Part shown: piece by piece, positions 34,740 to 45,761 of the stretch
How positions within the stretch are numbered: position 1 is the first letter of the stretch
Layout of the letters: each line of letters starts with the position of its first letter
DNA from: Nocardioides luteus
Lineage (GTDB): Bacteria; Actinomycetota; Actinomycetes; Propionibacteriales; Nocardioidaceae
Assembly: GCF_000960475.2 (NCBI RefSeq)
Contig: NZ_JZDQ02000022.1
Coordinates: forward strand, 42,905 to 106,904
DNA length: 64,000 nucleotides
Direction: 5' to 3'
Notes under the pieces: model-generated
The model's input: only the letters and a program-made list of their open reading frames with translations
What the model was told of the DNA's origin: nothing
Database searches by the model: none
Made by a program: the position numbers and the translations under genes

Positions 34740-35701
34740 TGGAATCTTCCGTCGCCAGGCCTGCTGTCGAGGTACGCGACCTGCGCATGACCTACGGCGA
34801 CAAGACCGCCGTCGACGGACTCTCGCTGAGTGTCGCCGAAGGCTCGATCACGGCCGTGCTCGGACCCAACGGCGCCGGGAAGACGACCACCCTGGAGACG
34901 TGCGAGGGCTATCGCCGGCCCCAGCAGGGGACGGTGCGCGTGCTCGGGCTCGACCCGATCGCCGACCGCAAGCAGCTGCTCCCCCGGATCGGGGTGATGC
35001 TGCAGGGGCAGGGCGCCTGGAGCGGCGTACGTGCCATGGAGATGCTCAAGCACATCGCCCGGCTGCACGCCCATCCGCTCGACGTCGACTACCTGGCCGA
35101 GCGGCTCGGGCTGGGCGAGTGCGGTCGCACCCCCTACCGGCGGCTCTCCGGCGGGCAGCAGCAGCGGCTCGGGCTGGCGATGGCGCTGGTCGGCCGCCCG
35201 GAGCTGGTCTTCGTGGACGAGCCGACCGCCGGGATGGACCCGCAGGGACGGCGTACGACCTGGGAGCTGCTGCGCGAGCTGCGCACCGACGGCGTCACCG
35301 TCGTGCTGACCACCCACTACCTGGAGGAGGCCGAGGAGCTGGCCGACCAGGTGCACATCATCGACCGCGGCCGGATGATCGCCTCGGGCAGCCCGCTCGA
35401 GCTCACGCGCGGTGGCGCGACCGCCACCGTGCGGCTGGTCGTGACCAAGCCGTTCCCGCCCGGCGCCCGCGAGTCTCTGCGCCAGGCGCTCGGCGAGGAC
35501 ACCGAGGTCACCCTGCTCGACGAGCGGTCGATGCGGGTCACCGGCAAGGCCGACCCGACCACGCTCGCCAAGGTGAGCCGTTGGTGCGAGGAGAACGAGG
35601 TCCTCCCGGAGTCGCTGACCCTCGGTCGCCGCTCCCTGGAAGACGTCTTCCTCGATCTCACCGGAGAGCTCCATCTCACGGACGGAGTCGAACATGTCTG
35701 A
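34739..35701 (+). CDS. ABC transporter ATP-binding protein (Rv1458c-like)
   Basis: 320-aa ABC ATPase of the drug-export/DrrA type. Walker A is LGPNGAGKTT (about residue 42), signature RLSGGQQQRLGLAMAL, and Walker B LVFVDEPTAGMDP with H-loop TTHYLEEAEEL. The C-terminal extension (about 230-320) is typical for this subgroup. It pairs with the permease that follows, whose start it overlaps by 8 nt. The same ATPase-permease-ctaA order occurs in M. tuberculosis (Rv1458c-Rv1456c), so a link to heme or cytochrome biogenesis is possible but unproven. Confidence 0.88.
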   Translation: MESSVARPAVEVRDLRMTYGDKTAVDGLSLSVAEGSITAVLGPNGAGKTTTLETCEGYRRPQQGTVRVLGLDPIADRKQLLPRIGVMLQGQGAWSGVRAMEMLKHIARLHAHPLDVDYLAERLGLGECGRTPYRRLSGGQQQRLGLAMALVGRPELVFVDEPTAGMDPQGRRTTWELLRELRTDGVTVVLTTHYLEEAEELADQVHIIDRGRMIASGSPLELTRGGATATVRLVVTKPFPPGARESLRQALGEDTEVTLLDERSMRVTGKADPTTLAKVSRWCEENEVLPESLTLGRRSLEDVFLDLTGELHLTDGVEHV

Positions 35702-36479
35702 GGCAGGCGTCTTCACCCCGATGCCCGGCGGCGCCCCGATCACCCGGCAGGTGGTCGCGCAGGCGCTGATGGAGGCCAAGCTGATGCTCCGCAACGGCGA
35801 GCAGCTCCTGCTGGCCGTCGTGATCCCGGTGATGGTGCTCATCGGCGGCGTCACCGCCGGCAACGCGATCGACCTCGACCTCGGCACCGACCGCGCCCTG
35901 GTCGACATCCTCACCCCCGGCGTCCTCGCGCTGGCGATCATGTCGACCTCGTTCACGAGCCTCGCGATCGCGACCGGGTTCGAGCGACGCTACGGCGTGA
36001 TCAAGCGGCTCGGCGCCTCCCCGCTCCCCCGGACCGGCCTGCTCGCCGGCAAGGTGCTGGCGCTGGGCTGCGTCCAGCTCGTGCAGCTCTTCATCATCGG
36101 CGGCGTCGGCCAGATCCTCGGCTGGACGCCGGCTGCGGGCTTCGGCACCGTCCTCGCCTTCTTCCTGGCCATCGCGATGGGCACCCTGGCCTTCGCCTCG
36201 CTCGGGCTCTTCGTCGCCGGCGTACTGCGCGCCGAGGCGACCCTGGCCGCGGCCAACCTCATCTACCTGCTCCTCCTCGCCGGCGGCGCCGTGGTGCTGC
36301 CCCTGACGGCCTACGGCGCCTACGGCGGCGTCGCCCACTGGCTGCCGTCGGGCGCGCTGGGAGAGGCGGTACGCATCGCCTTCCTCGACGGCGTCCCCGC
36401 CTGGCGAGACCTCGGCGTGCTCCTGATCTGGGCCGTCCTCGGCTCGACCCTCACCGCTAGGACCTTCAAGTGGGAATGA
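35694..36479 (+). CDS. ABC-2 type transporter permease (Rv1457c-like)
   Basis: 261-aa integral membrane protein with six hydrophobic helices in the ABC-2 pattern. Signatures include LLAVVIPVMVLIGGVTAG, then LALAIMSTSFTSLAIATGFERRYGVIKRLGASPLPR, the typical 'ERR-x-G-x-x-K-x-L-x-x-x-P' loop. It should form an exporter with the upstream ATPase. The substrate is unknown. Its stop overlaps the ctaA ATG by 4 nt. Confidence 0.87.
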   Translation: MSEAGVFTPMPGGAPITRQVVAQALMEAKLMLRNGEQLLLAVVIPVMVLIGGVTAGNAIDLDLGTDRALVDILTPGVLALAIMSTSFTSLAIATGFERRYGVIKRLGASPLPRTGLLAGKVLALGCVQLVQLFIIGGVGQILGWTPAAGFGTVLAFFLAIAMGTLAFASLGLFVAGVLRAEATLAAANLIYLLLLAGGAVVLPLTAYGAYGGVAHWLPSGALGEAVRIAFLDGVPAWRDLGVLLIWAVLGSTLTARTFKWE

Positions 36480-37375
36480 CGACCACCGAACCCTCCACCG
36501 CTCCGGGTCCCTCGGCCCGGGACAAGGTCCTCGCGTGGCTCCGCGCGCACGCGTTCGGTCTGGCGATCGCCAACCTCGTCGCCAACATCGGGATCGTGGT
36601 GACCGGCGGCGTGGTCCGGCTGACCGGCTCCGGCCTCGGCTGCCCCACCTGGCCCAAGTGCACCGAGGAGTCCTACGTGGCGCACGAGGCGCTCGGGATC
36701 AACGGTGTCATCGAGTTCGGCAACCGGCTGCTGACCTACGTGCTGGCCGCGATCGCGATCGCGGTCGTCGTCGCCGTGTGGAACCGCCGTGGCGTCGTAC
36801 GTCGCCTGGCGATCGTGATCGCGCTCGGCATCCCGCTCCAGGGTGTGATCGGCGGCATCACGGTCCTGACCCAGCTCAACCCCTATGTCGTCGCGCTCCA
36901 CCTGCTCGCCTCGATGGCGATGGTCGGCCTGTGCGTCTGGCTGCTCGACGAGCTCCGCTCCCCCGTGCGTGAGGTCGCTCCGCGCAGCGTCCGCGTCGCC
37001 GCCCTGGTCACCCTCGCCGTCGGCTGGCTCTCGCTCTGGCTCGGCACGGTCGTGACCGGCTCCGGTCCCCACTCCGGCGACCTCAACTCCCGGCGTACCG
37101 GTCTCGACCCGGCGCTGGTGTCCCACCTCCACGCCTACGCCGTCTACGCGCTCGTCGCCGCGACCCTGGTCACGCTGTGGCTCGGCCGCAAGCACGCGTA
37201 CGTCCGCAGCGTCACCATCGTCCTGCTGGTCATCGAGCTGGCCCAGGGTCTGGTCGGCTGGGTGCAGTACCTCACCGACCTCCCCGTCATCCTGGTCGGC
37301 TTCCACATGCTCGGCGCCGCCCTGATCTCTGCCGGCCTCGCCCGCGTCCTGGTCTCCACCCGCGCCCACGCCTGA
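36476..37375 (+). CDS. ctaA: Heme A synthase (COX15/CtaA)
   Basis: 299-aa membrane protein with eight predicted helices, converting heme O to heme A for the aa3 oxidase. Heme-ligand histidines are expected in VALHLLASMAMVG and HLHAYAVYALVAA and the late VGFHMLGAALI. The extracytoplasmic loop GSGLGCPTWPKCTEESYV carries the cysteine pair typical of the Gram-positive type. ATG 36476 overlaps the permease stop; a GTG at 36470 is the alternative. It ends 3 nt before a family A repeat. Confidence 0.93.
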   Translation: MTTTEPSTAPGPSARDKVLAWLRAHAFGLAIANLVANIGIVVTGGVVRLTGSGLGCPTWPKCTEESYVAHEALGINGVIEFGNRLLTYVLAAIAIAVVVAVWNRRGVVRRLAIVIALGIPLQGVIGGITVLTQLNPYVVALHLLASMAMVGLCVWLLDELRSPVREVAPRSVRVAALVTLAVGWLSLWLGTVVTGSGPHSGDLNSRRTGLDPALVSHLHAYAVYALVAATLVTLWLGRKHAYVRSVTIVLLVIELAQGLVGWVQYLTDLPVILVGFHMLGAALISAGLARVLVSTRAHA

Positions 37376-37378
37376 CCC

Positions 37379-37532
37379 GCCGAGGCGTCGCCTACGTCGG
37401 CCGAAGCGTCACATACGTCGGCCGAGTTGGCAGGCGATGCACACTCGACCGACCGCGCTGACGCCTCGACCGACCGCGCTGACGCCTCGACCGACCGCCC
37501 TGACGCCTCGACCGACCAGGCTGACGCCTCGG
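37379..37532. repeat. Family A element filling the ctaA/ctaB intergenic space
   Basis: Two forward 21-bp units (37379-37399, 37400-37420) are followed by a centre starting GCCGAGTTGGCA at 37421. Four reverse units of 21 bp, each with TCGACCGACC..GCTGACGCC, run to 37532. The order and centre match the copy inside cvnA. It begins 3 nt after the ctaA stop and ends 6 nt before the ctaB stop, so it is essentially the whole intergenic region and may serve as terminator. Confidence 0.85.
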
Positions 37533-37538
37533 CGTGGG

Positions 37539-38477
37539 TCAGCGCAGGAGCGGGTCGACCGCGAGGGCGACGAAGAGCAGGCTCAGGTAGAGGTTGCTCG
37601 AGTGGAAGAGCTGCATGGGGCGGATCTTGGTGAGGTCCTCCGTGCCCTTGGCACGCGCGTGCAGCTGGTGGGCCTGGACGAGGAAGACGGCGCCGAGGCC
37701 GATGGCGGCGACGGGGTAGAGCCAGCCGGTGGAGGCGATGGGCCACATCAGCAGCGAGGTGGCGACCATGACCCAGGAGTAGGCCACGATCTGGCCGCCG
37801 ACGTGGCGGGCGGACTTGACCACCGGCAGCATCGGCACGTCGACCTGCGCGTAGTCCTCGCGGTAGCGCAGCGCCAGGGCCCAGGTGTGCGGCGGGGTCC
37901 AGAAGAAGACGACCATGAACAGGATCAGCGGCTCCCAGTTCACCGAGTTGGTGACCGCGGTCCAGCCGATCAGGGTCGGGAAGCAGCCGGCGATGCCGCC
38001 CCAGACGATGTTCTGGGTGGTGCGCCGCTTGAGCAGCATCGTGTAGACGAAGACGTAGAACGCGTTGGCGGCCAGCGACAGGCCCGCGGAGAGCCAGTTC
38101 ACGAAGAAGCCGAGCACCAGCACCGACAGCACGGCCAGGACGGACCCGAAGATCAGCGCCGCCCGCGGCGTGACCACGTGCCGCGGCAGGGCCCGGCGCC
38201 GCGTACGCCTCATCTGCTCGTCGATGTCGCGGTCGTAGACGCAGTTGAAGACCGAGGCCGATCCGGCCGAGAAGATCCCGCCGACGACGGTGGCGGCGAC
38301 GAGGCCGACCCCCGGAACACCCTGGGCGGCGAAGAACATCACCGGCACGGTGGTCAGCAGCAGCAGCTCGATCACGCGGGGCTTCGTCAAGGAGACGTAC
38401 GCCGAGATGACATCGCGCATAGACGCGCGGTCGCTACGCTGGTCGAGGTCGGGGACCGGCTGTTCGACGTGCGTCAC
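37539..38477 (-). CDS. ctaB: Heme O synthase (protoheme IX farnesyltransferase)
   Basis: 312-aa UbiA-family prenyltransferase with about eight helices. The prenyl-diphosphate-binding motif is [15 protein letters not shown] (N-x-x-x-D-x-x-x-D, about residues 78-92), and the second conserved loop is [22 protein letters not shown] in part. It adds the farnesyl chain to heme B, giving heme O, the substrate of CtaA encoded opposite. It starts with GTG 38477. It diverges from tkt across 170 bp, where I see no clear operator. Confidence 0.94.
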   Translation of the reverse strand: MTHVEQPVPDLDQRSDRASMRDVISAYVSLTKPRVIELLLLTTVPVMFFAAQGVPGVGLVAATVVGGIFSAGSASVFNCVYDRDIDEQMRRTRRRALPRHVVTPRAALIFGSVLAVLSVLVLGFFVNWLSAGLSLAANAFYVFVYTMLLKRRTTQNIVWGGIAGCFPTLIGWTAVTNSVNWEPLILFMVVFFWTPPHTWALALRYREDYAQVDVPMLPVVKSARHVGGQIVAYSWVMVATSLLMWPIASTGWLYPVAAIGLGAVFLVQAHQLHARAKGTEDLTKIRPMQLFHSSNLYLSLLFVALAVDPLLR

Positions 38478-38647
38478 TGAGAAGATCCTTCTCGATCGGG
38501 TTGAGGCGTCACATGCGGCTCATACAAGCAGTTCACAGCATGCGGCTCGCAGTCTAACCCGGGGCGTGAGTAGGCTCGGATTCGGCAGCCCCCACGGCCA
38601 GCCCAAGAACTTCCCATGTGGACTCTATCGATTTGAAAAGGCACCTC

Positions 38648-40759
38648 GTGAGCACCAAACCTGTACTCGAGTGGACCGATCTGGACAGCAAGGCCGTGGA
38701 CACCGTCCGCGTTCTCGCCATGGACTCCGTGCAGAAGGTCGGCAACGGCCACCCTGGCACCGCGATGAGCCTGGCCCCGGCTGCCTACCTGCTCTTCCAG
38801 AAGGTGATGAAGCACAACCCGGCCGACACCGACTGGCTCGGCCGCGACCGGTTCGTGCTCTCCGTCGGCCACTCGTCCGTCACCCTCTACATCCAGCTCT
38901 ACCTCGGTGGCTTCGGCCTCGAGCTCGGCGACCTGGAGAGCCTGCGCACCTGGGGCTCGCTGACCCCGGGCCACCCCGAGCGCGGCCACACCCGCGGCGT
39001 GGAGGTGACCACCGGCCCGCTGGGCCAGGGTGTCGCCAACGCCGTCGGCATCGCCATGGCCCAGCGTCGGCTGCGCGGCCTGCTCGACCCGGACACCCCG
39101 GTCGACCAGCCGAGCCCGTTCGACCACAAGACCTACGTCCTGGCCGGTGACGGCGACCTGCAGGAGGGCGTCAGCGGCGAGGCGAGCTCGATCGCCGGCA
39201 CGCAGAAGCTCGGCAACCTCACGATGATCTACGACGCCAACCGGATCTCCATCGAGGGCGACACCAACGTCGCGTTCACCGAGGACGTCGCGGCCCGCTA
39301 CAAGGCCTACGGCTGGCACGTCCAGGAGGTCGACTGGACCCACGACGGCACCGGCTACTCAGAGGACGTCCCGGCGCTGTTCGACGCGATCAACGCGGCC
39401 GCCGAGGTCACCGACCAGCCGTCGCTGATCGTGCTGCGTACGATCATCGCCTGGCCGGCCCCGAACGCGCAGAACACCGAGGCCGCCCACGGCTCGGCGC
39501 TCGGCGCCGAGGAGGTCGCCGCGACCAAGAAGGTGCTGGGCTTCGACCCGGCCAAGTCCTTCGACGTCGACCCCGAGGTCCTCGCCCACACCCGCAAGCT
39601 CATCGAGCGCGGCGAGAAGGCCGAGGAGGCCTGGCGCGCCGAGGAGGCGGCCTGGGCCGAGGCCAACCCGGAGGGCGCGAAGCTGCTCGAGCGGATGCTG
39701 GCCGGGGAGCTCCCCGACGGCATCGCCGACGCGCTGCCGTTCTTCGAGGCCGACGCCAAGGGCATCGCCACCCGCGCCGCCTCCGGCAAGGTGATCAACG
39801 CCCTCGCGCCGGTCCTGCCCGAGCTGTGGGGCGGCTCGGCCGACCTCGCCGGCTCCAACAACACCACCATCTCCGGCGCACCGAGCTTCGTGCCCGAGGA
39901 CCGCTCCACCCACGAGTGGAAGGGCGACCCCTACGCCGGCCGCGTGCTCCACTTCGGCATCCGCGAGCACGCCATGGGCGCGATCCTCAACGGCATCGTG
40001 GCCCACTCGCCCACCAAGGCGTTCGGCGGCACGTTCTTCCAGTTCTCCGACTACATGCGAGGCGCCGTACGCGTCGGGGCGCTGTCCAAGCTGCCGGTGA
40101 TCCACGTCTGGACCCACGACTCCATCGGCCTGGGCGAGGACGGCCCCACCCACCAGCCGGTCGAGCACCTCGCCGCGGTCCGGGCCATCCCGGGCCTCGA
40201 CGTGGTCCGTCCCGCCGACGCCAACGAGACCGCGGCCGCGTGGCTCGAGGTGCTCAAGCACCACGACCGCCCCTCGGCGCTCGTCCTGACCCGTCAGGCG
40301 CTGCCGACGTTCCCGCGCGGGGTCGATGGCTACGCGACCACCGAAGGTGTGGCGAAGGGTGGCTACGTACTCATCGACTCCCCCACCGGGACCGTCGACG
40401 TCGTCCTGCTCGGCACCGGCTCGGAGGTGCAGTACGCCGTCGCCGCCCGTGAGGAGCTGGCGAAGGAGGGCATCGGCGCCCGCGTCGTCTCGCTGCCGTG
40501 CCTGGAGTGGTTCGAGGCCCAGGAGCAGGACTACCGCGACTCGGTGATCCCGCCGAACGTCAAGGCGCGGGTCAGCGTCGAGGCCGGCGTGAAGCAGGGC
40601 TGGCGGGAGTACGTCGGCGACGCCGGCCGGATCGTCTCGCTCGAGCACTTCGGGGCCTCGGCGTCCGGATCGCTGCTGTTCAAGGAGTACGGCTTCACCC
40701 CGGAGGCGGTCGTCACGGCCGCCAAGGAGAGCCTCGCCGCCATCAACAAGGGAGCATGA
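38648..40759 (+). CDS. tkt: Transketolase
   Basis: 703-aa thiamine-diphosphate enzyme of the pentose phosphate pathway. The N-terminal region has the substrate His in [10 protein letters not shown] and GHSSVTLY. The ThDP motif is [18 protein letters not shown] with its downstream Asn ([11 protein letters not shown]). The pyrimidine domain has [21 protein letters not shown] and [18 protein letters not shown] chose GTG 38648 (VSTKPVLEW) because AAAAGG at 38636-38641 is 6 nt upstream; the frame from 38618 lacks that. First gene of tkt-tal-pgi-pgl. Confidence 0.95.
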   Translation: MSTKPVLEWTDLDSKAVDTVRVLAMDSVQKVGNGHPGTAMSLAPAAYLLFQKVMKHNPADTDWLGRDRFVLSVGHSSVTLYIQLYLGGFGLELGDLESLRTWGSLTPGHPERGHTRGVEVTTGPLGQGVANAVGIAMAQRRLRGLLDPDTPVDQPSPFDHKTYVLAGDGDLQEGVSGEASSIAGTQKLGNLTMIYDANRISIEGDTNVAFTEDVAARYKAYGWHVQEVDWTHDGTGYSEDVPALFDAINAAAEVTDQPSLIVLRTIIAWPAPNAQNTEAAHGSALGAEEVAATKKVLGFDPAKSFDVDPEVLAHTRKLIERGEKAEEAWRAEEAAWAEANPEGAKLLERMLAGELPDGIADALPFFEADAKGIATRAASGKVINALAPVLPELWGGSADLAGSNNTTISGAPSFVPEDRSTHEWKGDPYAGRVLHFGIREHAMGAILNGIVAHSPTKAFGGTFFQFSDYMRGAVRVGALSKLPVIHVWTHDSIGLGEDGPTHQPVEHLAAVRAIPGLDVVRPADANETAAAWLEVLKHHDRPSALVLTRQALPTFPRGVDGYATTEGVAKGGYVLIDSPTGTVDVVLLGTGSEVQYAVAAREELAKEGIGARVVSLPCLEWFEAQEQDYRDSVIPPNVKARVSVEAGVKQGWREYVGDAGRIVSLEHFGASASGSLLFKEYGFTPEAVVTAAKESLAAINKGA

Positions 40760-40762
40760 AAT

Positions 40763-41866
40763 ATGTCTGACCGTCTCAAGGCGCTGGCCGAGGCCGGCGT
40801 GTCCATCTGGCTCGACGACCTCTCCCGGGAGCGGATCGAGACCGGCAACCTCGCCGAGCTCGTCAAGGAGAAGTCGGTCGTCGGGGTGACCACCAACCCG
40901 ACCATCTTCGCCGCCGCGATCGCCAAGGGTGAGCGCTACGACGAGCAGCTGCGCACGCTGGTGGCCGACGGCAAGGACGTCGACGAGGTCATCTTCGGCC
41001 TGACCACCGAGGACGTACGCAACGCCTGCGACATCCTCGCGCCGGTCGCCGAGGCGACCAAGGACGACGGCCGGGTCTCGATCGAGGTCGAGCCGACCCT
41101 GGCCAACGACACCGACGCGACGATCGCCTCCGCGAAGGCGCTGTGGGCCGCGGTCGACCGCCCCAACGTGCTGATCAAGATCCCGGCGACCCTCGAGGGG
41201 CTCCCGGCGATCACCGCCGCGATCGCCGAGGGCATCTCGGTCAACGTGACCCTGATCTTCTCGGTCGAGCGCTACCGGGCGGTCATGGACGCCTACCTGA
41301 CGGGTCTGGAGCAGGCCAAGGCGGCCGGCAAGGATCTGTCCTCGATCCGCAGCGTGGCGTCGTTCTTCGTCTCCCGTGTGGACACCGAGATCGACAAGCG
41401 GCTCGAGGCCATCGGCACCCCCGAGGCCACCGCGCTGCTCGGCAAGGCCGCGGTGGCCAACGCCATCGCCGCGTACGCCGCCTTCGAGGAGGTCCACGCG
41501 TCCGAGCGCTGGACCGCACTGGCCGGTGAGGGCGCCAACGCCCAGCGGCCGCTGTGGGCCTCGACCGGGGTCAAGAACCCGTCCTACCCCGACACCCTCT
41601 ACGTGACCGACCTGGTCGTCGCCGACACGGTCAACACGATGCCGGAGAAGACGCTGGAGGCCTTTGCCGACCACGGCGAGGTCAAGGGCGACGTCGTCAC
41701 CGGCAAGGGTGCCGAGGCCGCCGCGGTCTTCGAGTCGCTGCGCTCCGTCGGCGTCGACCTCGACGACGTCTTCGAGGTGCTGGAGACCGAGGGCGTGGAC
41801 AAGTTCAAGGCGTCCTGGGTCGAGCTCGTCGACACCGTGAAGGGCCAGATCGAGGCGGTGAAGTAG
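40763..41866 (+). CDS. tal: Transaldolase
   Basis: 367-aa actinobacterial-type transaldolase. Signatures are [26 protein letters not shown], and the Schiff-base Lys in [17 protein letters not shown]. The later blocks are INVTLIFS-like [12 protein letters not shown] and [18 protein letters not shown]. It exchanges a dihydroxyacetone unit between sedoheptulose 7-phosphate and glyceraldehyde 3-phosphate. It begins 3 nt after tkt, and its TAG overlaps the pgi GTG by one base. Confidence 0.95.
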   Translation: MSDRLKALAEAGVSIWLDDLSRERIETGNLAELVKEKSVVGVTTNPTIFAAAIAKGERYDEQLRTLVADGKDVDEVIFGLTTEDVRNACDILAPVAEATKDDGRVSIEVEPTLANDTDATIASAKALWAAVDRPNVLIKIPATLEGLPAITAAIAEGISVNVTLIFSVERYRAVMDAYLTGLEQAKAAGKDLSSIRSVASFFVSRVDTEIDKRLEAIGTPEATALLGKAAVANAIAAYAAFEEVHASERWTALAGEGANAQRPLWASTGVKNPSYPDTLYVTDLVVADTVNTMPEKTLEAFADHGEVKGDVVTGKGAEAAAVFESLRSVGVDLDDVFEVLETEGVDKFKASWVELVDTVKGQIEAVK

Positions 41867-43521
41867 TGAGCGGAGGCCCGGTCGACGCCACGACGACGGA
41901 CGCTTGGAAGGCACTCACCGAGCGCCGGGACGGCTTCGAGCCGGACCTGCGTTCGTGGTTCGCCGATGACCCCGGCCGGGCCTCACGCTTCACCTTCGAG
42001 GCGGCCGACCTCCACGTCGACCTCTCCAAGAACCTTCTCACCGACGACCTCCTCACCGAGCTGCTGGCGCTGGCCGAGCAGGTCGGCCTGGAGGCGCGGC
42101 GTGACGCGATGCTCGCCGGCGAGCACATCAACGTCACCGAGGACCGCGCGGTGCTCCACACCGCCCTGCGTCTTCCCGCCGACGCGTCGCTGACCGTCGA
42201 CGGCACCGACGTCGTGCCCGCGGTCCACGAGACCCTGAAGAAGGTCTACGCCTTCGCCGACCGGGTCCGCTCCGGCGAGTGGAAAGGCGTCACCGGTGAG
42301 CGGATCCACACCGTCGTCAACATCGGCATCGGCGGCTCCGACCTCGGCCCGGTGATGGCCTACGAGGCGCTGGAGCCGTTCCGCCACCCGGAGATCGAGT
42401 GCCGGTTCATCTCCAACATCGACCCGACCGACGCCGGGCAGAAGCTGAAGGGGCTCGACCCGGCGACCACGCTGTTCATCGTCTCCTCGAAGACCTTCTC
42501 CACGCTGGAGACCCTGACCAACGCCCGCCTGGCGCGCTCCTGGCTCCTCGACGCGCTCGGTGACGACGTGGACGCAGCCGACGCGGTGAAGAAGCACTTC
42601 GTCGCCGTCTCCACGGCCCTGGACAAGGTCGCGAACTTCGGGATCGACCCGGAGAACGCCTTCGGCTTCTGGGACTGGGTGGGCGGCCGCTACTCGGTCG
42701 ATTCCGCGATCGGCACGTCGCTGGCGATCGCCGTCGGCCCCGAGGGCTTCGCCGAGTTCCTCGGTGGCTTCCACGCGATCGACGAGCACTTCCGCACCAC
42801 CCCGCTCGCTCAGAACGTGCCGGCGCTGATGGGTCTCCTGAACGTCTGGTACGTCAACTTCTTCGACGCCCAGACCCACGCCGTGCTGCCCTACTCCCAG
42901 CTGCTGCACCGGTTCCCGGCGTACCTTCAGCAGCTGACCATGGAGTCCAACGGCAAGTCGGTCCGCTGGGACGGCACCGCGGTGACCACCGACACCGGCG
43001 AGGTCTTCTGGGGCGAGCCCGGCACCAACGGGCAGCACGCGTTCTACCAGCTGATCCACCAGGGCACCCGGGTGATCCCGGCGGACTTCATCGCGTTCGC
43101 CAACCCCGCCTATCCGCTCGCCGACGGCGACATCGACGTCCACGAGCTCTTCCTGGCCAACTTCTTCGCCCAGACCCAGGCGCTCGCCTTCGGCAAGACC
43201 GCCGAGCAGGTGCGTGCGGAAGGCACCGCGGAGAACATCGTCAACGCGCGGGTCTTCTCCGGCAACCGCCCGACCACCTCGATCATGGCGCCCGCGCTGA
43301 CCCCGGTCGTGCTGGGCCAGCTGATCGCGCTCTACGAGCACATCACCTTCACCCAGGGCGTGGTCTGGGGCATCGACTCCTTCGACCAGTGGGGCGTCGA
43401 GCTCGGCAAGCAGCTCGCCCTGCAGGTCAGCCCGGCGGTCTCCGGTGACGCGGATGCCGCCAAGCAGCAAGACGCCTCCACCCAGTCCCTCATCGCCTAC
43501 TACAGAGAGAAGCGCACGTGA
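41866..43521 (+). CDS. pgi: Glucose-6-phosphate isomerase
   Basis: 551-aa phosphoglucose isomerase. Signatures are [37 protein letters not shown], the PGI block [18 protein letters not shown], and the catalytic region [24 protein letters not shown] and [15 protein letters not shown]. It starts with GTG overlapping the tal stop and ends overlapping pgl by 4 nt. In many actinobacteria zwf and opcA stand between this position and pgl; here they are absent. Confidence 0.95.
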   Translation: MSGGPVDATTTDAWKALTERRDGFEPDLRSWFADDPGRASRFTFEAADLHVDLSKNLLTDDLLTELLALAEQVGLEARRDAMLAGEHINVTEDRAVLHTALRLPADASLTVDGTDVVPAVHETLKKVYAFADRVRSGEWKGVTGERIHTVVNIGIGGSDLGPVMAYEALEPFRHPEIECRFISNIDPTDAGQKLKGLDPATTLFIVSSKTFSTLETLTNARLARSWLLDALGDDVDAADAVKKHFVAVSTALDKVANFGIDPENAFGFWDWVGGRYSVDSAIGTSLAIAVGPEGFAEFLGGFHAIDEHFRTTPLAQNVPALMGLLNVWYVNFFDAQTHAVLPYSQLLHRFPAYLQQLTMESNGKSVRWDGTAVTTDTGEVFWGEPGTNGQHAFYQLIHQGTRVIPADFIAFANPAYPLADGDIDVHELFLANFFAQTQALAFGKTAEQVRAEGTAENIVNARVFSGNRPTTSIMAPALTPVVLGQLIALYEHITFTQGVVWGIDSFDQWGVELGKQLALQVSPAVSGDADAAKQQDASTQSLIAYYREKRT

Positions 43522-44258
43522 CCAGCGACGGTCATCCCGAGTCACTCATCGAGGTCCACGACACCGCCGAGGCGCTGGCCTCGGCGGTGGCCGGGGAGTT
43601 CCTCAGCCGTCTGGCCGACCTGCAGGCCGCCGGCGACGTACCCACGATCGGGCTCACCGGCGGCACCATCGCCGAGGCCATCCACCGCGAGATCGCCCGT
43701 CTGGCACCCGAGTCGGGCGTCGACTGGGGCGCGGTCGAGTTCTTCTTCGGCGACGAGCGCTACGTCGCCGCCGACTCCCCCGACCGCAACGCCGGCCAGG
43801 CCCGCGCCGCCTTCCTGACCGAGGTCGGGGTCCCGGACCACCGCATCCACGAGATGCCCGCCACCGACTCCGGCCTGAGCGTCGAGGAGGCCGCGGCGCA
43901 GTTCTCCGAGGACGTACGCCGCCACGGCTCAGGCGCCTTCGACATCCTGATGCTCGGCGTCGGCCCCGACGGCCACATCGCCTCGCTCTTCCCCGGCTTC
44001 CCGCAGCTCGAGGCGAAGGACGCGATCGCCGTCGGCGTCACCGGCTCCCCCAAGCCCCCGCCCGAGCGCATCACCTTCACCTTCGAGGCGCTGCGCCGCT
44101 CCACGACCGTGTGGTTCCTGGTCAGCGGCGAGGGCAAGGCCGACGCGGTGGCCAGGGCCCACTCGGGCGCCTCGATCACCGAGATCCCCGCGACCGGCGT
44201 CACCGGCACCACCGAGACGACCTGGTTCCTGGACCGCGCGGCCGCCTCGAAGCTCTGA
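43518..44258 (+). CDS. pgl: 6-phosphogluconolactonase
   Basis: 246-aa DevB/SOL-type lactonase hydrolysing 6-phosphogluconolactone. Recognisable blocks are [20 protein letters not shown], the substrate-phosphate region [22 protein letters not shown] in part, and [19 protein letters not shown]. It starts with GTG 43518 and is coupled to pgi. A lactonase without a neighbouring glucose-6-phosphate dehydrogenase is unusual for this cluster. A family B repeat follows directly after the stop. Confidence 0.93.
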   Translation: MTSDGHPESLIEVHDTAEALASAVAGEFLSRLADLQAAGDVPTIGLTGGTIAEAIHREIARLAPESGVDWGAVEFFFGDERYVAADSPDRNAGQARAAFLTEVGVPDHRIHEMPATDSGLSVEEAAAQFSEDVRRHGSGAFDILMLGVGPDGHIASLFPGFPQLEAKDAIAVGVTGSPKPPPERITFTFEALRRSTTVWFLVSGEGKADAVARAHSGASITEIPATGVTGTTETTWFLDRAAASKL

Positions 44259-44266
44259 CCCCCTCC

Positions 44267-44309
44267 CGACTCGGCGCGACTGTCCCACCCAGAAGCGCCG
44301 AGTCGGCGC
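44267..44309. repeat. Family B palindromic repeat 2
   Basis: CCGACTCGGCGC (44267-44278) pairs with GCGCCGAGTCGG (44295-44306) across a 17-nt loop that includes CTGTCCCACCCAG. It follows the pgl stop by 8 nt and can act as its terminator. A further AAATGTCTCGGGA lies on the 3' side. Confidence 0.85.
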
Positions 44310-44406
44310 AAATGTCTCGGGAACTCAGTTACCCAGCGTGCTAACGCCGGGTAAATCTTTCCCGTAGCGGGTTCCGCGGGCACCCGCCGACTGCCACCAT
44401 CCGAGC

Positions 44407-45591
44407 ATGTCCTTCAGCGTCTCTCGGCGGCTGCGCCTCACCCTGGCCAGCCTCGTTGCCCTCGCTCTGGCGAGCTTCATGGCGGTCGTCATCACGACCG
44501 CCCCGGCCCAGGCGGCCACGATCACCGTATCCACGGCGATCGCCACCCAGAACGGCTCGACGGCCACCGTACGCGGCTACGTCGTCGGCCAGCCCACCGC
44601 GACGAACACGGTCGTGACCAGCAACTACCCCAACGACTATGCGCTCGCGATCGCCGACTCAACCTCGGAGACCAGTACGTCGAAGATGCTCTACGTGCAG
44701 ATCCCCGACGCCTTCCGCAGCTCCTGGGGCCTGCAGTCCACCCCCAGCCTGAAGGGCCGCCAGATCGACGTGACCGGCACGCTGACGGCGTACTTCTCCC
44801 ACCCCGGGCTCAAGAACGCCACCGCCTTCGCGTTCGCCGGGTCCACGCCGACTCCCACTCCGACCCCCACCGCCAGCCCGACCGCGGACCCGAACATCCC
44901 GGCGGGCTACTACGACTCCGCCGCCGGCCTGTCCGGCTCGGCCCTGAAGTCGGCGCTGCACAACATCATCGACGGCAACACGACGCTGACCTACAGCGAG
45001 GTGTGGGAGGCGCTGAAGGTGCTCGACCAGGACCCGAACAACTCCGCCAACGTGATCGAGTTCTACTCGGGGGTCTCCACGCCGAAGACCAACAACGGCG
45101 GCGACGCCGACAACTGGAACCGCGAGCACACCTGGCCGCAGAGCCACGGCGACTTCGGCACGGTCAACGGCCCCGGCACCGACGTACACCACCTGCGGCC
45201 CGAGGACGTCACCGTCAACTCCACCCGCGGCAACAAGGACTTCGACCTCGGCGGATCGGCCGTCTCGCAGTGCAGCGACTGCTGGACCGACGCCGACTCC
45301 TTCGAGCCCCGCGACAGCGTCAAGGGCGACCTGGCCCGCGGCATCCTCTACATGGCCGTGCGCTACAACGGCGACGACGGCTTCGCCGACCTCGAGCTCA
45401 ACAACTCCGTCAACGGCTCGACCAACTACCTCGGCAAGGTCTGCGTCCTCCTCGCCTGGCACAACGCCGACCCCGTCACCACGGCCGAGCAGGCGCGCAA
45501 CAACAAGATCTACTCGACCTACCAGCACAACCGGAACCCGTTCATCGACCACCCGGAGTACGCCCAGTCCATCTTCGGCGCAGCCTGCTGA
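44407..45591 (+). CDS. Secreted OB-fold plus endonuclease I family nuclease
   Basis: 394-aa secreted protein. A signal peptide (about residues 1-37, ending APAQAA) precedes an OB-like domain of the kind found in YhcR-type nucleases (about 38-140). A Thr-Pro linker (PTPTPTPT) follows, then a C-terminal endonuclease I domain with the beta-beta-alpha metal finger: NREHTWPQSHG and DVHHLRPED. It should degrade extracellular DNA or RNA, for nutrition or biofilm turnover. Cysteines in SQCSDCW may form a disulfide. The gene is bracketed by family B repeats. Confidence 0.88.
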   Translation: MSFSVSRRLRLTLASLVALALASFMAVVITTAPAQAATITVSTAIATQNGSTATVRGYVVGQPTATNTVVTSNYPNDYALAIADSTSETSTSKMLYVQIPDAFRSSWGLQSTPSLKGRQIDVTGTLTAYFSHPGLKNATAFAFAGSTPTPTPTPTASPTADPNIPAGYYDSAAGLSGSALKSALHNIIDGNTTLTYSEVWEALKVLDQDPNNSANVIEFYSGVSTPKTNNGGDADNWNREHTWPQSHGDFGTVNGPGTDVHHLRPEDVTVNSTRGNKDFDLGGSAVSQCSDCWTDADSFEPRDSVKGDLARGILYMAVRYNGDDGFADLELNNSVNGSTNYLGKVCVLLAWHNADPVTTAEQARNNKIYSTYQHNRNPFIDHPEYAQSIFGAAC

Positions 45592-45600
45592 CCCCACCCC

Positions 45601-45678
45601 GCCGAGTCGGCGCATCTGTCCCACGCAGACGCGCCGACTCGGCACATCAGTCCCGCCTGAACCACGCGAGTCGGCGCG
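45601..45678. repeat. Family B palindromic repeat 3
   Basis: GCCGAGTCGGCGC (45601-45613) and GCGCCGACTCGGC (45631-45643) form a perfect 13-bp stem with a 17-nt loop that can itself pair TCTG with CAGA. An extra half unit GAGTCGGCGC lies at 45668-45677. It sits between the nuclease and the DUF559 gene. Confidence 0.88.
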
Positions 45679-45761
45679 TCAGCCCCGCTTTGTCCACAGA
45701 CTTTTCCACAGCCCGCCGATGTCCGGTGGCGGTGCCGGGGACGGACTCCCAGACTCTGGGC

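Noticed and set aside
39359..41914. An 851-codon open frame on the - strand
   Set aside because: Antisense to tkt and tal; composition is His/Gly/Val/Asp-rich as in other shadows and no family is recognisable.
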